The notes under the pieces were generated by a model that searched no databases, was not told where the DNA came from, and saw only the letters and a list, made by a program, of their open reading frames with translations. Of a DNA stretch of 64,000 bases, positions 30,610 through 39,332 are shown piece after piece. The stretch is from Sorangium cellulosum (GTDB lineage Bacteria; Myxococcota_A; Polyangia; Polyangiales; Polyangiaceae). Position numbers and translations under genes: made by a program. Position 1 is the first letter of the stretch, and each line of letters starts with the position of its first letter. The stretch lies in assembly GCF_002950945.1 (NCBI RefSeq), contig NZ_CP012673.1, positions 2,852,001 to 2,916,000 on the forward strand, read 5' to 3'.

Positions 30610-31704
30610 ATGAGTGAAAAGCGCGACTTCTACGAAGTTCTTGGCCTCGCGCGAGACGCGACGCCCGACGATATTCGCAAGGCCTATCGTCAGGCGGCGC
30701 TGAAGTACCACCCGGACCGGAACCCCGGGGACACGTCGGCGGAGTCTCGTTTCAAGGAGGCCACCGAGGCGTACCAGGTCCTCTCCGACGAGGAGAAGCG
30801 CAGGCGGTACGATCAGTTCGGTCACGCCGGCCTCGAGGGTATGGGCGGCGGCGGGTTCGACGGCGACATCTTCTCCCACTTCCAGGACATCTTCTCGGAG
30901 TTCTTCGGCGGCTTCGGCGGCGCCGGCCAGCGCCGCCGGCGCGGCGGCCCGGCGCGCGGGCAGGACATCCGGGTCCAGCAGCGGCTCTCGCTGCGCGAGG
31001 CCCTGCTCGGGTGCAAGCGCGAGGTCGTCCTGCGCACGCCGGTGGCGTGCGACGAGTGCTCCGGCTCGGGCGCGAAGCCCGGGACGAAGCGCAAGCCGTG
31101 CGGGACGTGCGGCGGCGCGGGGCAGGTCTCGACCTCGCGCGGCTTCGTGATGTTCACCCAGACGTGCCCCGAGTGCTCGGGTGAGGGGTCGGTCATCAAG
31201 ACGCCGTGCGCCACCTGCAAGGGGTTCGGCGCGGTCGAGAAGACGCGGAAGGTCGTAGTCAATTTCCCGGCCGGCATCGACGGAGGGCAGCGGCTGCGGG
31301 TCCCGGGCCAGGGGATGCCGGGCGCCCAGGGCGCGCCGCCCGGTGATCTCTATGTCGACGTGGATCTCGCCGCGGACGAGCGCTTCGAGCGCGACGGCCT
31401 CGACCTCGTCACGCGGGTGCCCATCTCGTTCGTCGACGCCGCGCTCGGCAGCACGATCAAGCTCGATCTGCCGGACGAGACGACGGTCGACGTCGAGGTC
31501 CCGGCGGGGGTGCAGCCCGGCGAGGTGATCTCGGTGAAGGGCAAGGGCGCGCCCCGGATCGACGGCCGCGGCCGCGGCGCCCTCCAGGTGATCGTCCAGG
31601 TCGAGGTGCCGCGGAACCTCTCGCCTGCGGCGCAGGAGCTCCTCCGGCAGTTCCAGGACGAGGTCGCGAAGCATCACGGCGGCGCCAAGGCGGCGACGGC
31701 CTGA
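30610..31704 (+). CDS. dnaJ: Chaperone DnaJ (class I Hsp40)
   Basis: A 364-aa protein. The J-domain (residues 4-70) contains the HPD motif in YHPDRNPGD. A Gly/Phe-rich region (about 77-105) follows, then four zinc-binding CxxCxGxG repeats (CDECSGSG, CGTCGGAG, CPECSGEG, CATCKGFG), then the C-terminal substrate-binding domains. ATG 30610 is chosen over an upstream start because the J-domain begins there (SEKRDFYEVLGL). It stimulates DnaK ATPase and delivers substrates. dnaK and grpE are not in the window. Confidence 0.95.
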   Translation: MSEKRDFYEVLGLARDATPDDIRKAYRQAALKYHPDRNPGDTSAESRFKEATEAYQVLSDEEKRRRYDQFGHAGLEGMGGGGFDGDIFSHFQDIFSEFFGGFGGAGQRRRRGGPARGQDIRVQQRLSLREALLGCKREVVLRTPVACDECSGSGAKPGTKRKPCGTCGGAGQVSTSRGFVMFTQTCPECSGEGSVIKTPCATCKGFGAVEKTRKVVVNFPAGIDGGQRLRVPGQGMPGAQGAPPGDLYVDVDLAADERFERDGLDLVTRVPISFVDAALGSTIKLDLPDETTVDVEVPAGVQPGEVISVKGKGAPRIDGRGRGALQVIVQVEVPRNLSPAAQELLRQFQDEVAKHHGGAKAATA

Positions 31705-31758
31705 CGGCCTGGGCACCGCGCGTCGCGGGGGCGGCGGCCGCGCAGGGCGCCGCGGCGC

Positions 31759-32931
31759 TCAGCGCGTCGTGCCGATCCAGGCCCCCGCGCACGCGAGGCT
31801 GAACGCGATCGGGGCGAGCGCGGTCGCGAACACGACGGCGACGGGCGCCGCCAGGCCGAGCAGCACCAGCGAGCCCAGGATGGCGAGCGCCGCGGAGGCG
31901 GCCGGCTCCAGGACGCTGCCCGTGGACGAGGCCCGGGCGACGAGGTAGCCGGAGACAGGGAAGGCCGCGATCGCCGCCGCGACGAGGAGCAGGAGCGGCG
32001 CCGCCGCGGCGGCCGAGGCGTCGCCGCGATCCACCGCGGCGAAGTCGACGCCGAAGCGGTGCCCGAGCGCGACCGCGAGGGCCAGGGTGGTCGTCATCAC
32101 CCCGACCGTCACGAGCGCGCCGAAGGCGATCCAGGTGAGCGTCACCGGTCGTTCGGTGCGCCGCAGCGCCTCGCGCACCGAGCCGAGCGACGGCGGCCCG
32201 AGCTGGGCGAGGAAGCGGCGCTCCCTGCGGCGCGAGCTCTGCGGGGACGCGCCTCGCCGGAGCAGATCGCGCCCCGCGAGGAAGGCGATGAAGCCGACGC
32301 CGAGGAGCATCGGCGCCGCGACGAGGAGCGCGACCGGTCGGCACGCGAAGACGATGTAGTCGTAGGCCCCGTTGAGCAGCATCGCGCCGATCCAGGCGGC
32401 GTTGAAGCGGCGGCCGCCCAGCGGCCGCTTGCGCTCGCGCTCGCGCCCCAGCGCGTACCCCCACAGCGAGGCGAAGACGAGGTGCGCCGGCACCGCGAGC
32501 ACGGCGCGCACGATGTCGAAGGATGGCAGCGGCCGGCCCCACAGGTACACGGCGTTGTGCGCCGAGACGAACCCGAACGCCGCCGCCGCGGCGTAGGCGA
32601 TCCCGTCGAACGGCTCGTCCAGGGGGCGCAGCCGGGCGATCGGCGCGACCGCGGCCACCTTCAGCCCCTGCTCCAGCGGCGCCGCGACGACGAAGAGGTA
32701 GACGAGCGTGATCGCGTCGAGCGTGCCCGCGGTCTTGTCGAGCCCTTGCCAGCGCTGGAGGAAGCCCTCGAGCAGCAGCGCCGGCAGGTACACGAGCGCG
32801 CCGAGCAGCGCGGTCCCGATCACGAACCGGCGCCTGCCGTAGAGGCGCCGCGACGCCACGAGGGCGGCGGACAGGGCCCCGATCGGCGCGGCGACGGTGG
32901 CGAGCCAGATGAGGACGGCGGCGGCGTTCAT
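31759..32931 (-). CDS. PrsW-like intramembrane protease family protein with altered active site
   Basis: A 390-aa protein with about ten hydrophobic segments. The central block matches the PrsW family: PLEQGLKVAAV (usually EExxK, here E87-Q88-x-x-K91), FDGIAYAAAAAFGFVSAHNAVYL (usually F-A-x-x-E-N, here H125-N126) and AHLVFASLWGYALG with H150. PrsW-type proteases cleave membrane anti-sigma factors. Two acidic residues are substituted, so catalytic activity is doubtful. It is convergent with dnaJ. The N- and C-terminal hydrophobic extensions are not recognised. Confidence 0.7.
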   Translation of the reverse strand: MNAAAVLIWLATVAAPIGALSAALVASRRLYGRRRFVIGTALLGALVYLPALLLEGFLQRWQGLDKTAGTLDAITLVYLFVVAAPLEQGLKVAAVAPIARLRPLDEPFDGIAYAAAAAFGFVSAHNAVYLWGRPLPSFDIVRAVLAVPAHLVFASLWGYALGRERERKRPLGGRRFNAAWIGAMLLNGAYDYIVFACRPVALLVAAPMLLGVGFIAFLAGRDLLRRGASPQSSRRRERRFLAQLGPPSLGSVREALRRTERPVTLTWIAFGALVTVGVMTTTLALAVALGHRFGVDFAAVDRGDASAAAAAPLLLLVAAAIAAFPVSGYLVARASSTGSVLEPAASAALAILGSLVLLGLAAPVAVVFATALAPIAFSLACAGAWIGTTR

Positions 32932-32971
32932 GGCGCGGGGGGCAGGGCGACGGCGCTCGGCTTCGCGGCCG

Positions 32972-33832
32972 CTAGAAGTGGAGCCCGGCCACGGCGGTCA
33001 CGGCGAGCGCCGAGCCCACGCTGGAGCCCTCGGCCGCGAGCAGATCGGCCTTGGCCTGCTGCGGGGTGGCGGCGGTCTCGCTCCGGATCCGCTCGATCTC
33101 CTGCGAGGACAGGCCCGGTCTGGTCAGCGCGAGGACCTCCCAGCTCGCGTTCGCGCCGAGCGAGAAGACCGGCGACAGGTAGATGTCGAGCCCGCCCGAG
33201 ATCCTCCCGTAGAAGCCGCGGATCGCGATGGCGTCGGCCGCGCCGCTCACCGCGCTCTTGAAGCTGCCGAGGCCGGCGTAGCCGAAGCCCAGATCGACGT
33301 GTGGATCGAGCTTGCCGAGCGGGATGTGCATGCCGACCTCGCCGCCGGCGCTGAAGAGCTGCCACTCGTTGAAGAACCCGACCCGCCCGCGCGCGCCCAC
33401 CGTGAAGAACAGGAGCCGGAGACCGACGCCGGCGCCCACGACGCCGCCGTTCGCCGAGCTCGAGATGAACCCGGCCGTGAGCTCCTCCTCGTCGATGTTG
33501 AACGTCTGGAGACCGACGTTCTGGTAGCCCCCCTCGACGTTCAGCCAGGCGATCTCGAGCCCGCGCCCCGAATCCTCCTTCTTGGACTCGTCGAGGTGCT
33601 GCGCCGTGCCGCCGTCCGATGACACGGGCAGCGGGTCGGGGGGGGTCATCGGAGGGGGCGGCGCCAGCCCTCCGGCCTGCATCGACGGATCGTAAGGGTT
33701 CGGCGGGTCGGGCGAGGTGGCGCCTTGCGGCGAGGCCCCCGGCACCGGCTGGGGCTGCTGTGCCGCCGCCGTGGACGCCGCGGTGGCGGACACGAGGGCC
33801 GTGAGCAGCGTGAGCGCGCGGCGAGCGATCAT
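32972..33832 (-). CDS. Putative outer-membrane beta-barrel protein
   Basis: A 286-aa exported protein. The signal peptide ends around STAAA-QQ. A Pro-rich linker (about 25-75) precedes a beta-rich domain with alternating hydrophobic strands and many Gly (GGVVGAGVGLRLLFFTVGARGRVGFF), ending in an aromatic residue (AGLHF), as in outer-membrane barrels. I recognise no specific family. Its ATG overlaps the yacG stop (ATGA on the minus strand), so it is the last gene of a three-gene operon. Confidence 0.65.
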   Translation of the reverse strand: MIARRALTLLTALVSATAASTAAAQQPQPVPGASPQGATSPDPPNPYDPSMQAGGLAPPPPMTPPDPLPVSSDGGTAQHLDESKKEDSGRGLEIAWLNVEGGYQNVGLQTFNIDEEELTAGFISSSANGGVVGAGVGLRLLFFTVGARGRVGFFNEWQLFSAGGEVGMHIPLGKLDPHVDLGFGYAGLGSFKSAVSGAADAIAIRGFYGRISGGLDIYLSPVFSLGANASWEVLALTRPGLSSQEIERIRSETAATPQQAKADLLAAEGSSVGSALAVTAVAGLHF

Positions 33833-34101
33833 TCGTCCTCTTCCTGGGTATTCCCGTCTGGCCAGTCTGTCCGTCCCCTCGGCTCCAGGCCCTCGGCGTC
33901 TCCGGTCGAGGACACGGGCGGGCCGGGCACCCGGTAGCTGCCCTCGAGCCAGTGGCCGAGATCCACCAGCTTGCACTGCGGCGAGCAGAACGGAAACGCC
34001 GGGTTGTCGGGCCTGGGCCCCGCCGATTTGCGGCAGATCGGGCACCTCGCGCCTGGCAAAGCTCCCATGCGGCGTAACGTAGCAGCGTCCACCCCGGGCA
34101 T
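33829..34101 (-). CDS. yacG: DNA gyrase inhibitor / zinc-binding protein YacG
   Basis: A 90-aa protein with the YacG treble-clef zinc site C20-P-I-C23 ... PFCSPQC (C39, C43), followed by VDLGHWLEGSYRVP as in the family. In E. coli YacG binds GyrB and inhibits gyrase. The start may be 34101 or the internal Met at 34068, which would give a length closer to the family norm. It lies between the TonB-like and barrel genes. Confidence 0.88.
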   Translation of the reverse strand: MPGVDAATLRRMGALPGARCPICRKSAGPRPDNPAFPFCSPQCKLVDLGHWLEGSYRVPGPPVSSTGDAEGLEPRGRTDWPDGNTQEEDE

Positions 34102-34131
34102 GTAGCTCGCGTGCGCCGAGCGTCCGGCGGT

Positions 34132-35109
34132 TCATCCCGGAGGTGCGGTGCGCGCGACCTCGGTGCGCACCACCTGGACGACCACATCCACCTGGCGGCC
34201 GCCTGGCTGGGCGAACGACGCCTTGCCGCGGCCGCCTTCGAAGCGCCACGCCAGATCGGCCGGCGCGTCGGCCGGCTCGTCCGCGCCGGCGCGGATGACG
34301 GCGCTGACCTCCAGCGTCTGCCTCCCCGAGGTCACGGCCCCGCGCGACACGGCGAACGTCCCGCTCCCGAGCAGCGCGATCGTCCGCTTCGCGAGGTTGC
34401 CGAGGTGCCGCGCGGGCGGCTCCTCTCCTTCCGGGCGCCACGACGCGATGTGCCCCGCGTCGTCGATGTCGATCACGAAGCGCGCCTTGCCGGCGGTCCC
34501 CAGCGGGAGCGTCGCCCAGACCGGATCCGCCTGGCACGCGGGCGGAATCGCCCGGGTGAAGGCGCGTCCGAGGCTGCGCACCGCGCTCGCGCCGGCCGCT
34601 CCGAAGTCGCCCTGGCCGCCCTCGCCGGCGTCGTCGCTCGCCGGTGCGGCGGCGGAGCGCGCCTGCCGGCCGGCGTTCGCGGCCGCCGCGGGGGCTCGAC
34701 GCTCTTCCCTGGGGCGCGGCGCGGCGGCGGGCCGCTGCGCTGCCTCACGCCGCGCCGCAGCGGCCCGCGGCTGCGCCCGCGCGCTGCCAGCCTTGGCGTC
34801 GCGAGCCGCAGGCGCTCGCGGCTGGGCGGGTTCCGGCTGGGCGGCTTCCGGCGGAGCGACTTCCGCCGGCGAGCTCGCCGCTCCGGGGCCGTCCGACCCG
34901 GCGCGAGCGTCGGCCGACCGCGCGGCGCTTCCGCTGCCTGGCAGCGCCGCGGTGGCCCCCGTCCAGAGATCGATCGGCTCGCGCTCCTCCGGCTCCGGGA
35001 CAGGGCCCCTGGCAGGCTCTTGCGCCGACAGGCTCGCCGAGCGCCACGCGCCCAGGTGAACGAGCGCCGACACGAGGAGCGCCGGCAGCATCGCTCGTTG
35101 ATCGCGCAT
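34132..35109 (-). CDS. TonB-like / AgmX-type C-terminal domain protein
   Basis: A 325-aa protein starting at ATG 35109. A short cytoplasmic start and a TM-like segment (MLPALLVSALVHLGAW) precede about 150 residues of Ala/Pro/Arg-rich low complexity (periplasm-spanning in TonB-type proteins) and a folded C-terminal region with CQADPVWATLPLGTAGKARFVIDIDDAGHI, similar in pattern to TonB C-terminal domains. A role in energy transduction or envelope linkage is inferred. It is the first gene of a minus-strand operon with yacG and the barrel protein, divergent from tsaB. Confidence 0.6.
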   Translation of the reverse strand: MRDQRAMLPALLVSALVHLGAWRSASLSAQEPARGPVPEPEEREPIDLWTGATAALPGSGSAARSADARAGSDGPGAASSPAEVAPPEAAQPEPAQPRAPAARDAKAGSARAQPRAAAARREAAQRPAAAPRPREERRAPAAAANAGRQARSAAAPASDDAGEGGQGDFGAAGASAVRSLGRAFTRAIPPACQADPVWATLPLGTAGKARFVIDIDDAGHIASWRPEGEEPPARHLGNLAKRTIALLGSGTFAVSRGAVTSGRQTLEVSAVIRAGADEPADAPADLAWRFEGGRGKASFAQPGGRQVDVVVQVVRTEVARTAPPG

Positions 35110-35236
35110 CGGCTCGCCCTCCGCCCTCGGGACCCACGTGAAGGGGCCGCGGCCCCTCGCTCCTCGCGGAAGCCCGTTGCCCGTGGACCGTGGTTCTGCC
35201 AGACAGCACCGCGGCTGCAACGTTCCCGAGCGCACC

Positions 35237-36052
35237 GTGAAGCTCCTCGCCCTCTCGACCTCGACCCCGCGCGGCAGCGCGGCGCTCTTCGACGCCGGAG
35301 ATCTGGACGGCCACGCCGAGGCGACCGCGCCGCGGGGCGGCGCCCTCGATCCCGCAGCGGCGCCGGGCGCACCCGGCGCGCGCCTCCTCGCGGCGACGAC
35401 CTACGCCGACCTGCACGGGCACGCGGAGCGCATCTTCGGCGCCGTCGACGAGGTGCTCGCCGCGGCGGGCCTCGCGGCCGGGGCGATCGACGCGCTCGGC
35501 TGCGACGTCGGACCGGGCTCGTTCACCGGGGTCCGGGTGGCGGTCGCCGCGACCAAGGGCGTCGCGCTCGCGCTCGATGTCCCGGTCGTGGGGGTCACGT
35601 CGCTCGAGGCGATGGCCGCCGCCGCCTTCGCCGAGGGCGCGGCGAGCCCGGGCGACCTGCTGGTCCCGCTGATCGACGCCAAGAAGGGGGAGGTCTTCCT
35701 CGCCGCCTTCGACGCGCCCGCGGCGTCGCCGGTCGCGCCGCCGCGCCACCTGCCGCGCGACGCGGCGTTCGACGCCATCGCCGCGCTCGCCGGGGGGCGC
35801 AGGATCGTCGTCGTCGGCGCGGTCGCCGAGGAGATCGAGGCGCTCCGGCCGCTCGCGGCGCGGAGCCCTGCGCTCGATTTCCCCGACGCGATCTGGATCG
35901 GCCGCGCCGCGCTCGACCGGCTCCGGGCCGCCGCCGCGCGCGGCGAGCGCGGGCGAGCGGCGGCCGAGCACGATCCGGCGCTCCTCGAGCCCCTCTACGT
36001 GCGCGCGCCCGACGCGAAGCCCGCCGAGCTGGGATACACTCCGCCCCGATGA
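35237..36052 (+). CDS. tsaB: tRNA t6A37 biosynthesis protein TsaB
   Basis: A 271-aa ASKHA-fold protein. LALSTSTPRGSAALF at the N-terminus and CDVGPGSFTGVRVAVAATKGVALAL are diagnostic of TsaB (YeaZ). TsaB is the non-catalytic partner of TsaD in making N6-threonylcarbamoyladenosine on ANN-decoding tRNAs. Start GTG 35237 fits the first conserved strand. About 40 extra residues (DGHAEATAPRGGALDPAAAPG) are inserted after the first beta-hairpin. The stop overlaps the next ATG (ATGA). Confidence 0.88.
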   Translation: MKLLALSTSTPRGSAALFDAGDLDGHAEATAPRGGALDPAAAPGAPGARLLAATTYADLHGHAERIFGAVDEVLAAAGLAAGAIDALGCDVGPGSFTGVRVAVAATKGVALALDVPVVGVTSLEAMAAAAFAEGAASPGDLLVPLIDAKKGEVFLAAFDAPAASPVAPPRHLPRDAAFDAIAALAGGRRIVVVGAVAEEIEALRPLAARSPALDFPDAIWIGRAALDRLRAAAARGERGRAAAEHDPALLEPLYVRAPDAKPAELGYTPPR

Positions 36053-36930
36053 CCAGCCCGTCTGAAGGGGACCGCGGCGCGCCGGACGCCGAGCGCGGAG
36101 CCCCGAGCCCCAGCGACGCGGAGCGCGCGCCGCCGCCCTCCGCGGCAGCGGAGCCTGCGCGCGCTCCTTCTACAGCCGCGGCGCTGTCTACAGCCGCGGC
36201 GCTGGCCGCCGCCGGAGCGCCGGGCGAGCCCGACGAACCGGCCGTCGGCCCGGAGCCCGCCGAGTCGGTCCCCGATCCCGAGCGGCTCCGGGCTCGGTTC
36301 GGCCGCCCCTTCGAGGCGGGGGACGTCATCTTCCGCGAGGGCGAGCCCGGGACCGAGGCTTACCTGCTCGAGGAGGGGCGGGTCCGCCTCATCAAGAAGG
36401 TCCGCGGCGCCGAGCGCAGCCTGATGGTCCTGAAGCCCGGGGACCTGTTCGGCGAGTCTGCGCTCCTCGGCGGCGCGGCGCGCTGGTCGACCGCGATCGC
36501 GCTCTCCCGCGGCGCCGCGCTCTCGCTCGATCAAGGCACCCTGCAGAACCTCGTCGAGCGCAACCCGGCCGTCGCCTTGCGCATCATCAAGCAGCTCGTG
36601 GGCCGGCTCCGCGACGCCGAGGACCAGATCGAGATCATGATGCTCACCGACACGCAGTCGAAGGTGGTGAACGCGCTCCTCAAGCTCGCGCAGCAGGCGC
36701 GCGCCGCGAGCGGCTCCTCCTCGAGCACCGCCTCGTTTGCGATCTCGCCGATGGAGCTGTCCACCCGCGTCGGCCTCGACGTCGACACCGTGAAGCGCGC
36801 CGTGCAGCAGCTCCGCGAGGGCCAGTACCTGCGCGTCGCCGACGAGCGCCTCGAGATCCCGGACATCGACGCGCTGCGGAGGCTGTTCAGCCTGCTCGGC
36901 CTCAAGGACGAGATCCGCGGCGAGCAGTGA
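36049..36930 (+). CDS. Crp/Fnr-family transcriptional regulator
   Basis: A 293-aa regulator. An Ala/Pro/Glu-rich N-terminal extension of about 80 residues precedes a cyclic-nucleotide-binding-type beta-roll (PFEAGDVIFREGEPGTEAYLLEEGRVRLIKK ... GDLFGESALLGG) and a C-terminal winged helix (ISPMELSTRVGLDVDTVKRAVQQLREGQYL). The phosphate-binding arginine of classical CRP sits in a modified context (GGAARWSTAIA), so cAMP binding is uncertain; there are no Fnr-type cysteines. It is translationally coupled to tsaB. The N-terminal extension is unusual. Confidence 0.85.
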   Translation: MTSPSEGDRGAPDAERGAPSPSDAERAPPPSAAAEPARAPSTAAALSTAAALAAAGAPGEPDEPAVGPEPAESVPDPERLRARFGRPFEAGDVIFREGEPGTEAYLLEEGRVRLIKKVRGAERSLMVLKPGDLFGESALLGGAARWSTAIALSRGAALSLDQGTLQNLVERNPAVALRIIKQLVGRLRDAEDQIEIMMLTDTQSKVVNALLKLAQQARAASGSSSSTASFAISPMELSTRVGLDVDTVKRAVQQLREGQYLRVADERLEIPDIDALRRLFSLLGLKDEIRGEQ

Positions 36931-37034
36931 CAGGCAGGGCGCGCCTGAGCCCTCATCCTACGCCGACCTGACACCGGCTGGAATTCGAATCGCGATCCCG
37001 GGGACGCGCTGCGTCTTCGGGGCAGATTCGCGGG

Positions 37035-37061
37035 TTGACGTTACCAGCGGCCTGGTTTACT
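37035..37061 (+). promoter_or_regulatory. Possible promoter of the tgl-rodZ run
   Basis: TTGACG (37035-37040) and TTTACT (37056-37061) are separated by 15 bp, about 100 bp before the proposed start of the TPR lipoprotein. The spacing is short for sigma-70, so this is tentative. Confidence 0.4.
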
Positions 37062-37161
37062 CAGGGTTCCCCGCACGCCAGTGACATCCCATCCTGACGT
37101 GCTGCCGCGCTGCGGCATTGCTCAGCAGCGGAGCCAAACGTACATGACATCGCAGCGACAC

Positions 37162-37983
37162 ATGACAGCAGCGACGCGAGCGGGGTGCATCCGCGGCGCG
37201 GCGGTTGTCCTGTCGCTCGTGTCGCTCTTGCCGGCGGCGTGCGGCGGCGCGCAGCCTGCGGCCCAGGCGAACGAGACGCGGTCGCTCGCGGAGTACGACC
37301 TCGCGCGCGACGCGTTCCAGAACGGCCGCCTGCGCGAGGCGCTGGCGCACGTCGAGCAGGCGCTCTCGCTGGACGACGGCAACGCGGACGCGGCCTACCT
37401 GGGCGCCCTGGTCCTGCTCGGCTTCTGCGCGGGCGACGTGAGCTCGAGCGACTGCCGCTTCGAGAGCGCCGAGAAGATGGCGCGCCGTGCCCTCGAGGCG
37501 AAGCCGGACATGCGGGACGCGAAGAACGTCCTCGGGGTTATCCTCGTACACCAGCGGCGTTACGACGAGGCGATCGCGGTGCTCAAGCCGCTCACGGAGG
37601 ACATCCTCTACGCCTCGCCGGAGAAGTCCTGGGGCAACCTGGGCTGGGCGTACCTGCTCAAGGGCCGCAACGACGAGGCGATCGACGCGTTACGCCGCGC
37701 CGTGGCCGCGCAGCCGCTCTTCTGCGTCGGCCAGTACCGGCTCGGCCTCGCGTACGAGAAGCGCGGCGAGCTGGAGCTCGCGCGCGAGGCGTTCACCAGG
37801 GCGGTCGAGACCGATCAGCCAGAGTGCAGGCGGCTCCAGGACGCGTTCGATGCGCGCGCCCGTGTCGCCGAGAAGAGGGGGTTTCTGGACGAGGCGCGCG
37901 CCGACCTCGAGCGGTGCCGTGAGATCGCCGCGACGACGCCGGTGGGGCAGCGCTGCGCTGCACAGCTACAGACGTTGCAATAA
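37162..37983 (+). CDS. TPR lipoprotein, Tgl/PilF-like
   Basis: A 273-aa lipoprotein starting at ATG 37162 (37081 and 37144 are in-frame alternatives) with a signal ending in the lipobox LPAAC. The mature protein is a stack of TPR units (LAEYDLARDAFQNGRLREALAHVEQALSL, SWGNLGWAYLLKGRNDEAIDALRRAV, GQYRLGLAYEKRGELELAREAFTRAV). Size, lipidation and a following RodZ-like gene match PilF/Tgl, the outer-membrane lipoproteins that help assemble the type IV pilus secretin. Other TPR lipoproteins look similar, so the function is inferred. Confidence 0.72.
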   Translation: MTAATRAGCIRGAAVVLSLVSLLPAACGGAQPAAQANETRSLAEYDLARDAFQNGRLREALAHVEQALSLDDGNADAAYLGALVLLGFCAGDVSSSDCRFESAEKMARRALEAKPDMRDAKNVLGVILVHQRRYDEAIAVLKPLTEDILYASPEKSWGNLGWAYLLKGRNDEAIDALRRAVAAQPLFCVGQYRLGLAYEKRGELELAREAFTRAVETDQPECRRLQDAFDARARVAEKRGFLDEARADLERCREIAATTPVGQRCAAQLQTLQ

Positions 37984-38089
37984 GCCCCTCAAAGCGCCTC
38001 CCGAGAAGGACCTTCGGGTCGCGCTAGGGGTTGAGGAACGGTTCTCGGGGTGAGTAGAGTGACGACCGAATGACGATGGGTGGAATGGG

Positions 38090-38524
38090 ATGGAGTCGAT
38101 CGGACGCTACCTGAGACGCACGCGTGAGGCCCGAGCCATGAGCGTGGAGGAGGTCGCCCGCGCCACGCGCATCCCCGTGATCTCCATCGAACGCATCGAG
38201 GCGGATCACTTCGACGACCTGCCGGGCGAGGTGTTCGTCCGCGGGTTCTTGAAGGCGTATGCCCGCGCCGTCTCGCTCCCGATGGAGGAGGTGCTGGCCC
38301 GGTACACGGCGAGCCGCCGGATCGCGCTGGTGACACCGCTGCCGATCGCGGCGCCGGCCCGCCGCACCCAGAGCAGGCGCTTCGGGGTCGCGATCGCGTT
38401 CGTGCTGCTGCTCATCCTCTTCACGCTGGCGCTCAGCATCGTGCTCCGGCCTCGTGGCCACGACATGCCGCCCGAGCTGTCGGAGCGCACCCGGACGGGG
38501 GCGAGTACCTCCTTCGAGGCCTGA
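38090..38524 (+). CDS. RodZ-like helix-turn-helix membrane protein
   Basis: A 144-aa protein: an N-terminal Xre-type helix-turn-helix (about 3-65, GRYLRRTREARAMSVEEVARATRIP ... GEVFVRGFLKAYARAV, the RodZ-specific pattern) and one TM helix (about 103-122), with only about 20 residues in the periplasm. RodZ links MreB to the elongation machinery. The C-terminal periplasmic domain of full-length RodZ is missing, so this is a short form. The TPR lipoprotein upstream repeats the pilF-rodZ order of other proteobacteria. Confidence 0.78.
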   Translation: MESIGRYLRRTREARAMSVEEVARATRIPVISIERIEADHFDDLPGEVFVRGFLKAYARAVSLPMEEVLARYTASRRIALVTPLPIAAPARRTQSRRFGVAIAFVLLLILFTLALSIVLRPRGHDMPPELSERTRTGASTSFEA

Positions 38525-38568
38525 GGGCCAAATTTCCGTCGCGCGTTCGCGGCGGCCTCGGTTCATCC

Positions 38569-39291
38569 ATGCCTCGCTCCGTTCGCCCGCGGACCGAGCG
38601 TCTCCGCACCGAGGCGCTGCTGGTCCGGCGTGTCCCTTTTGGTGAAGCCGACCTCCTGGTCGGGCTGTTCACCGAGGTGCGCGGGCTCGTCTCGGCCGTC
38701 GCGCGCGGCGGGCGCCGCTCGGCCAAGCGTTTCCCGTCGCTGGAGCCGATGCACCTGCTCCGCGTGACCGTGGAGCTCCGTCCCGGCGCCGAGCTCGCCC
38801 AGCTCACCGAGGCCGCGATCGAGCGCCCGCGGCTGCGCCTCGCCGGGGATCTCGCGCGCCTCGAGGTCGCCGGGCGCGCGCTGCGCTGGGTGCGCGAGAT
38901 CGCGCCGGCGCAGACCCCCGAGCAGGCGGTGTGGGACGAGCTGAACCAGCTGCTCGATCGCCTCGACGCGCTGCCCTCGGCGTCCCCGCAGGCGCTGCTC
39001 GCGGAGACCGGCCTGCGCCTGCTGGCCGCCTTTGGCTGGGGCATCGAGCTGACGCAGTGTGTGCGCTGCGGGCGCGCCTGCGAGGCGACGCAGTCGGCGT
39101 ACGTCGACCCGGCGCGCGGCGGCCTCGTGTGCCGAGGGTGCGGCGGCGGGCCGCTCCTGTTGCGGCCCGAGCCGAGGGAGCGCCTGCTCGCCGCCATGCT
39201 CGGCGACGCCCCGGAGATCCCGGAAGAGGACATCCCGATGGCGCTCGACCTCGTCGAGGGGGCGCTCATGGCCCACGCGAGCGGGAGCTGA
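38569..39291 (+). CDS. recO: DNA repair protein RecO
   Basis: A 240-aa protein with an N-terminal OB-fold (TEALLVRRVPFGEADLLVGLFTEVRGLVSAVARG), a helical middle with GLRLLAAFGWGIEL, and a four-cysteine zinc site (CVRCGRAC ... CRGCGGG). RecO helps RecA load on SSB-coated DNA in the RecFOR pathway. It lies 44 bp after the RodZ-like gene. Length and motif order are normal. Confidence 0.9.
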   Translation: MPRSVRPRTERLRTEALLVRRVPFGEADLLVGLFTEVRGLVSAVARGGRRSAKRFPSLEPMHLLRVTVELRPGAELAQLTEAAIERPRLRLAGDLARLEVAGRALRWVREIAPAQTPEQAVWDELNQLLDRLDALPSASPQALLAETGLRLLAAFGWGIELTQCVRCGRACEATQSAYVDPARGGLVCRGCGGGPLLLRPEPRERLLAAMLGDAPEIPEEDIPMALDLVEGALMAHASGS

Positions 39292-39332
39292 CCCGACAAC
39301 CCCCGGCGCCCTGCTGAAAAGGCGCTGCCGCG

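Noticed and set aside
34111..36930. A 939-aa open frame ending in the Crp-like regulator
   Set aside because: High GC keeps the frame open across the antisense TonB-like gene and tsaB; only the part from ATG 36049 is gene-like.
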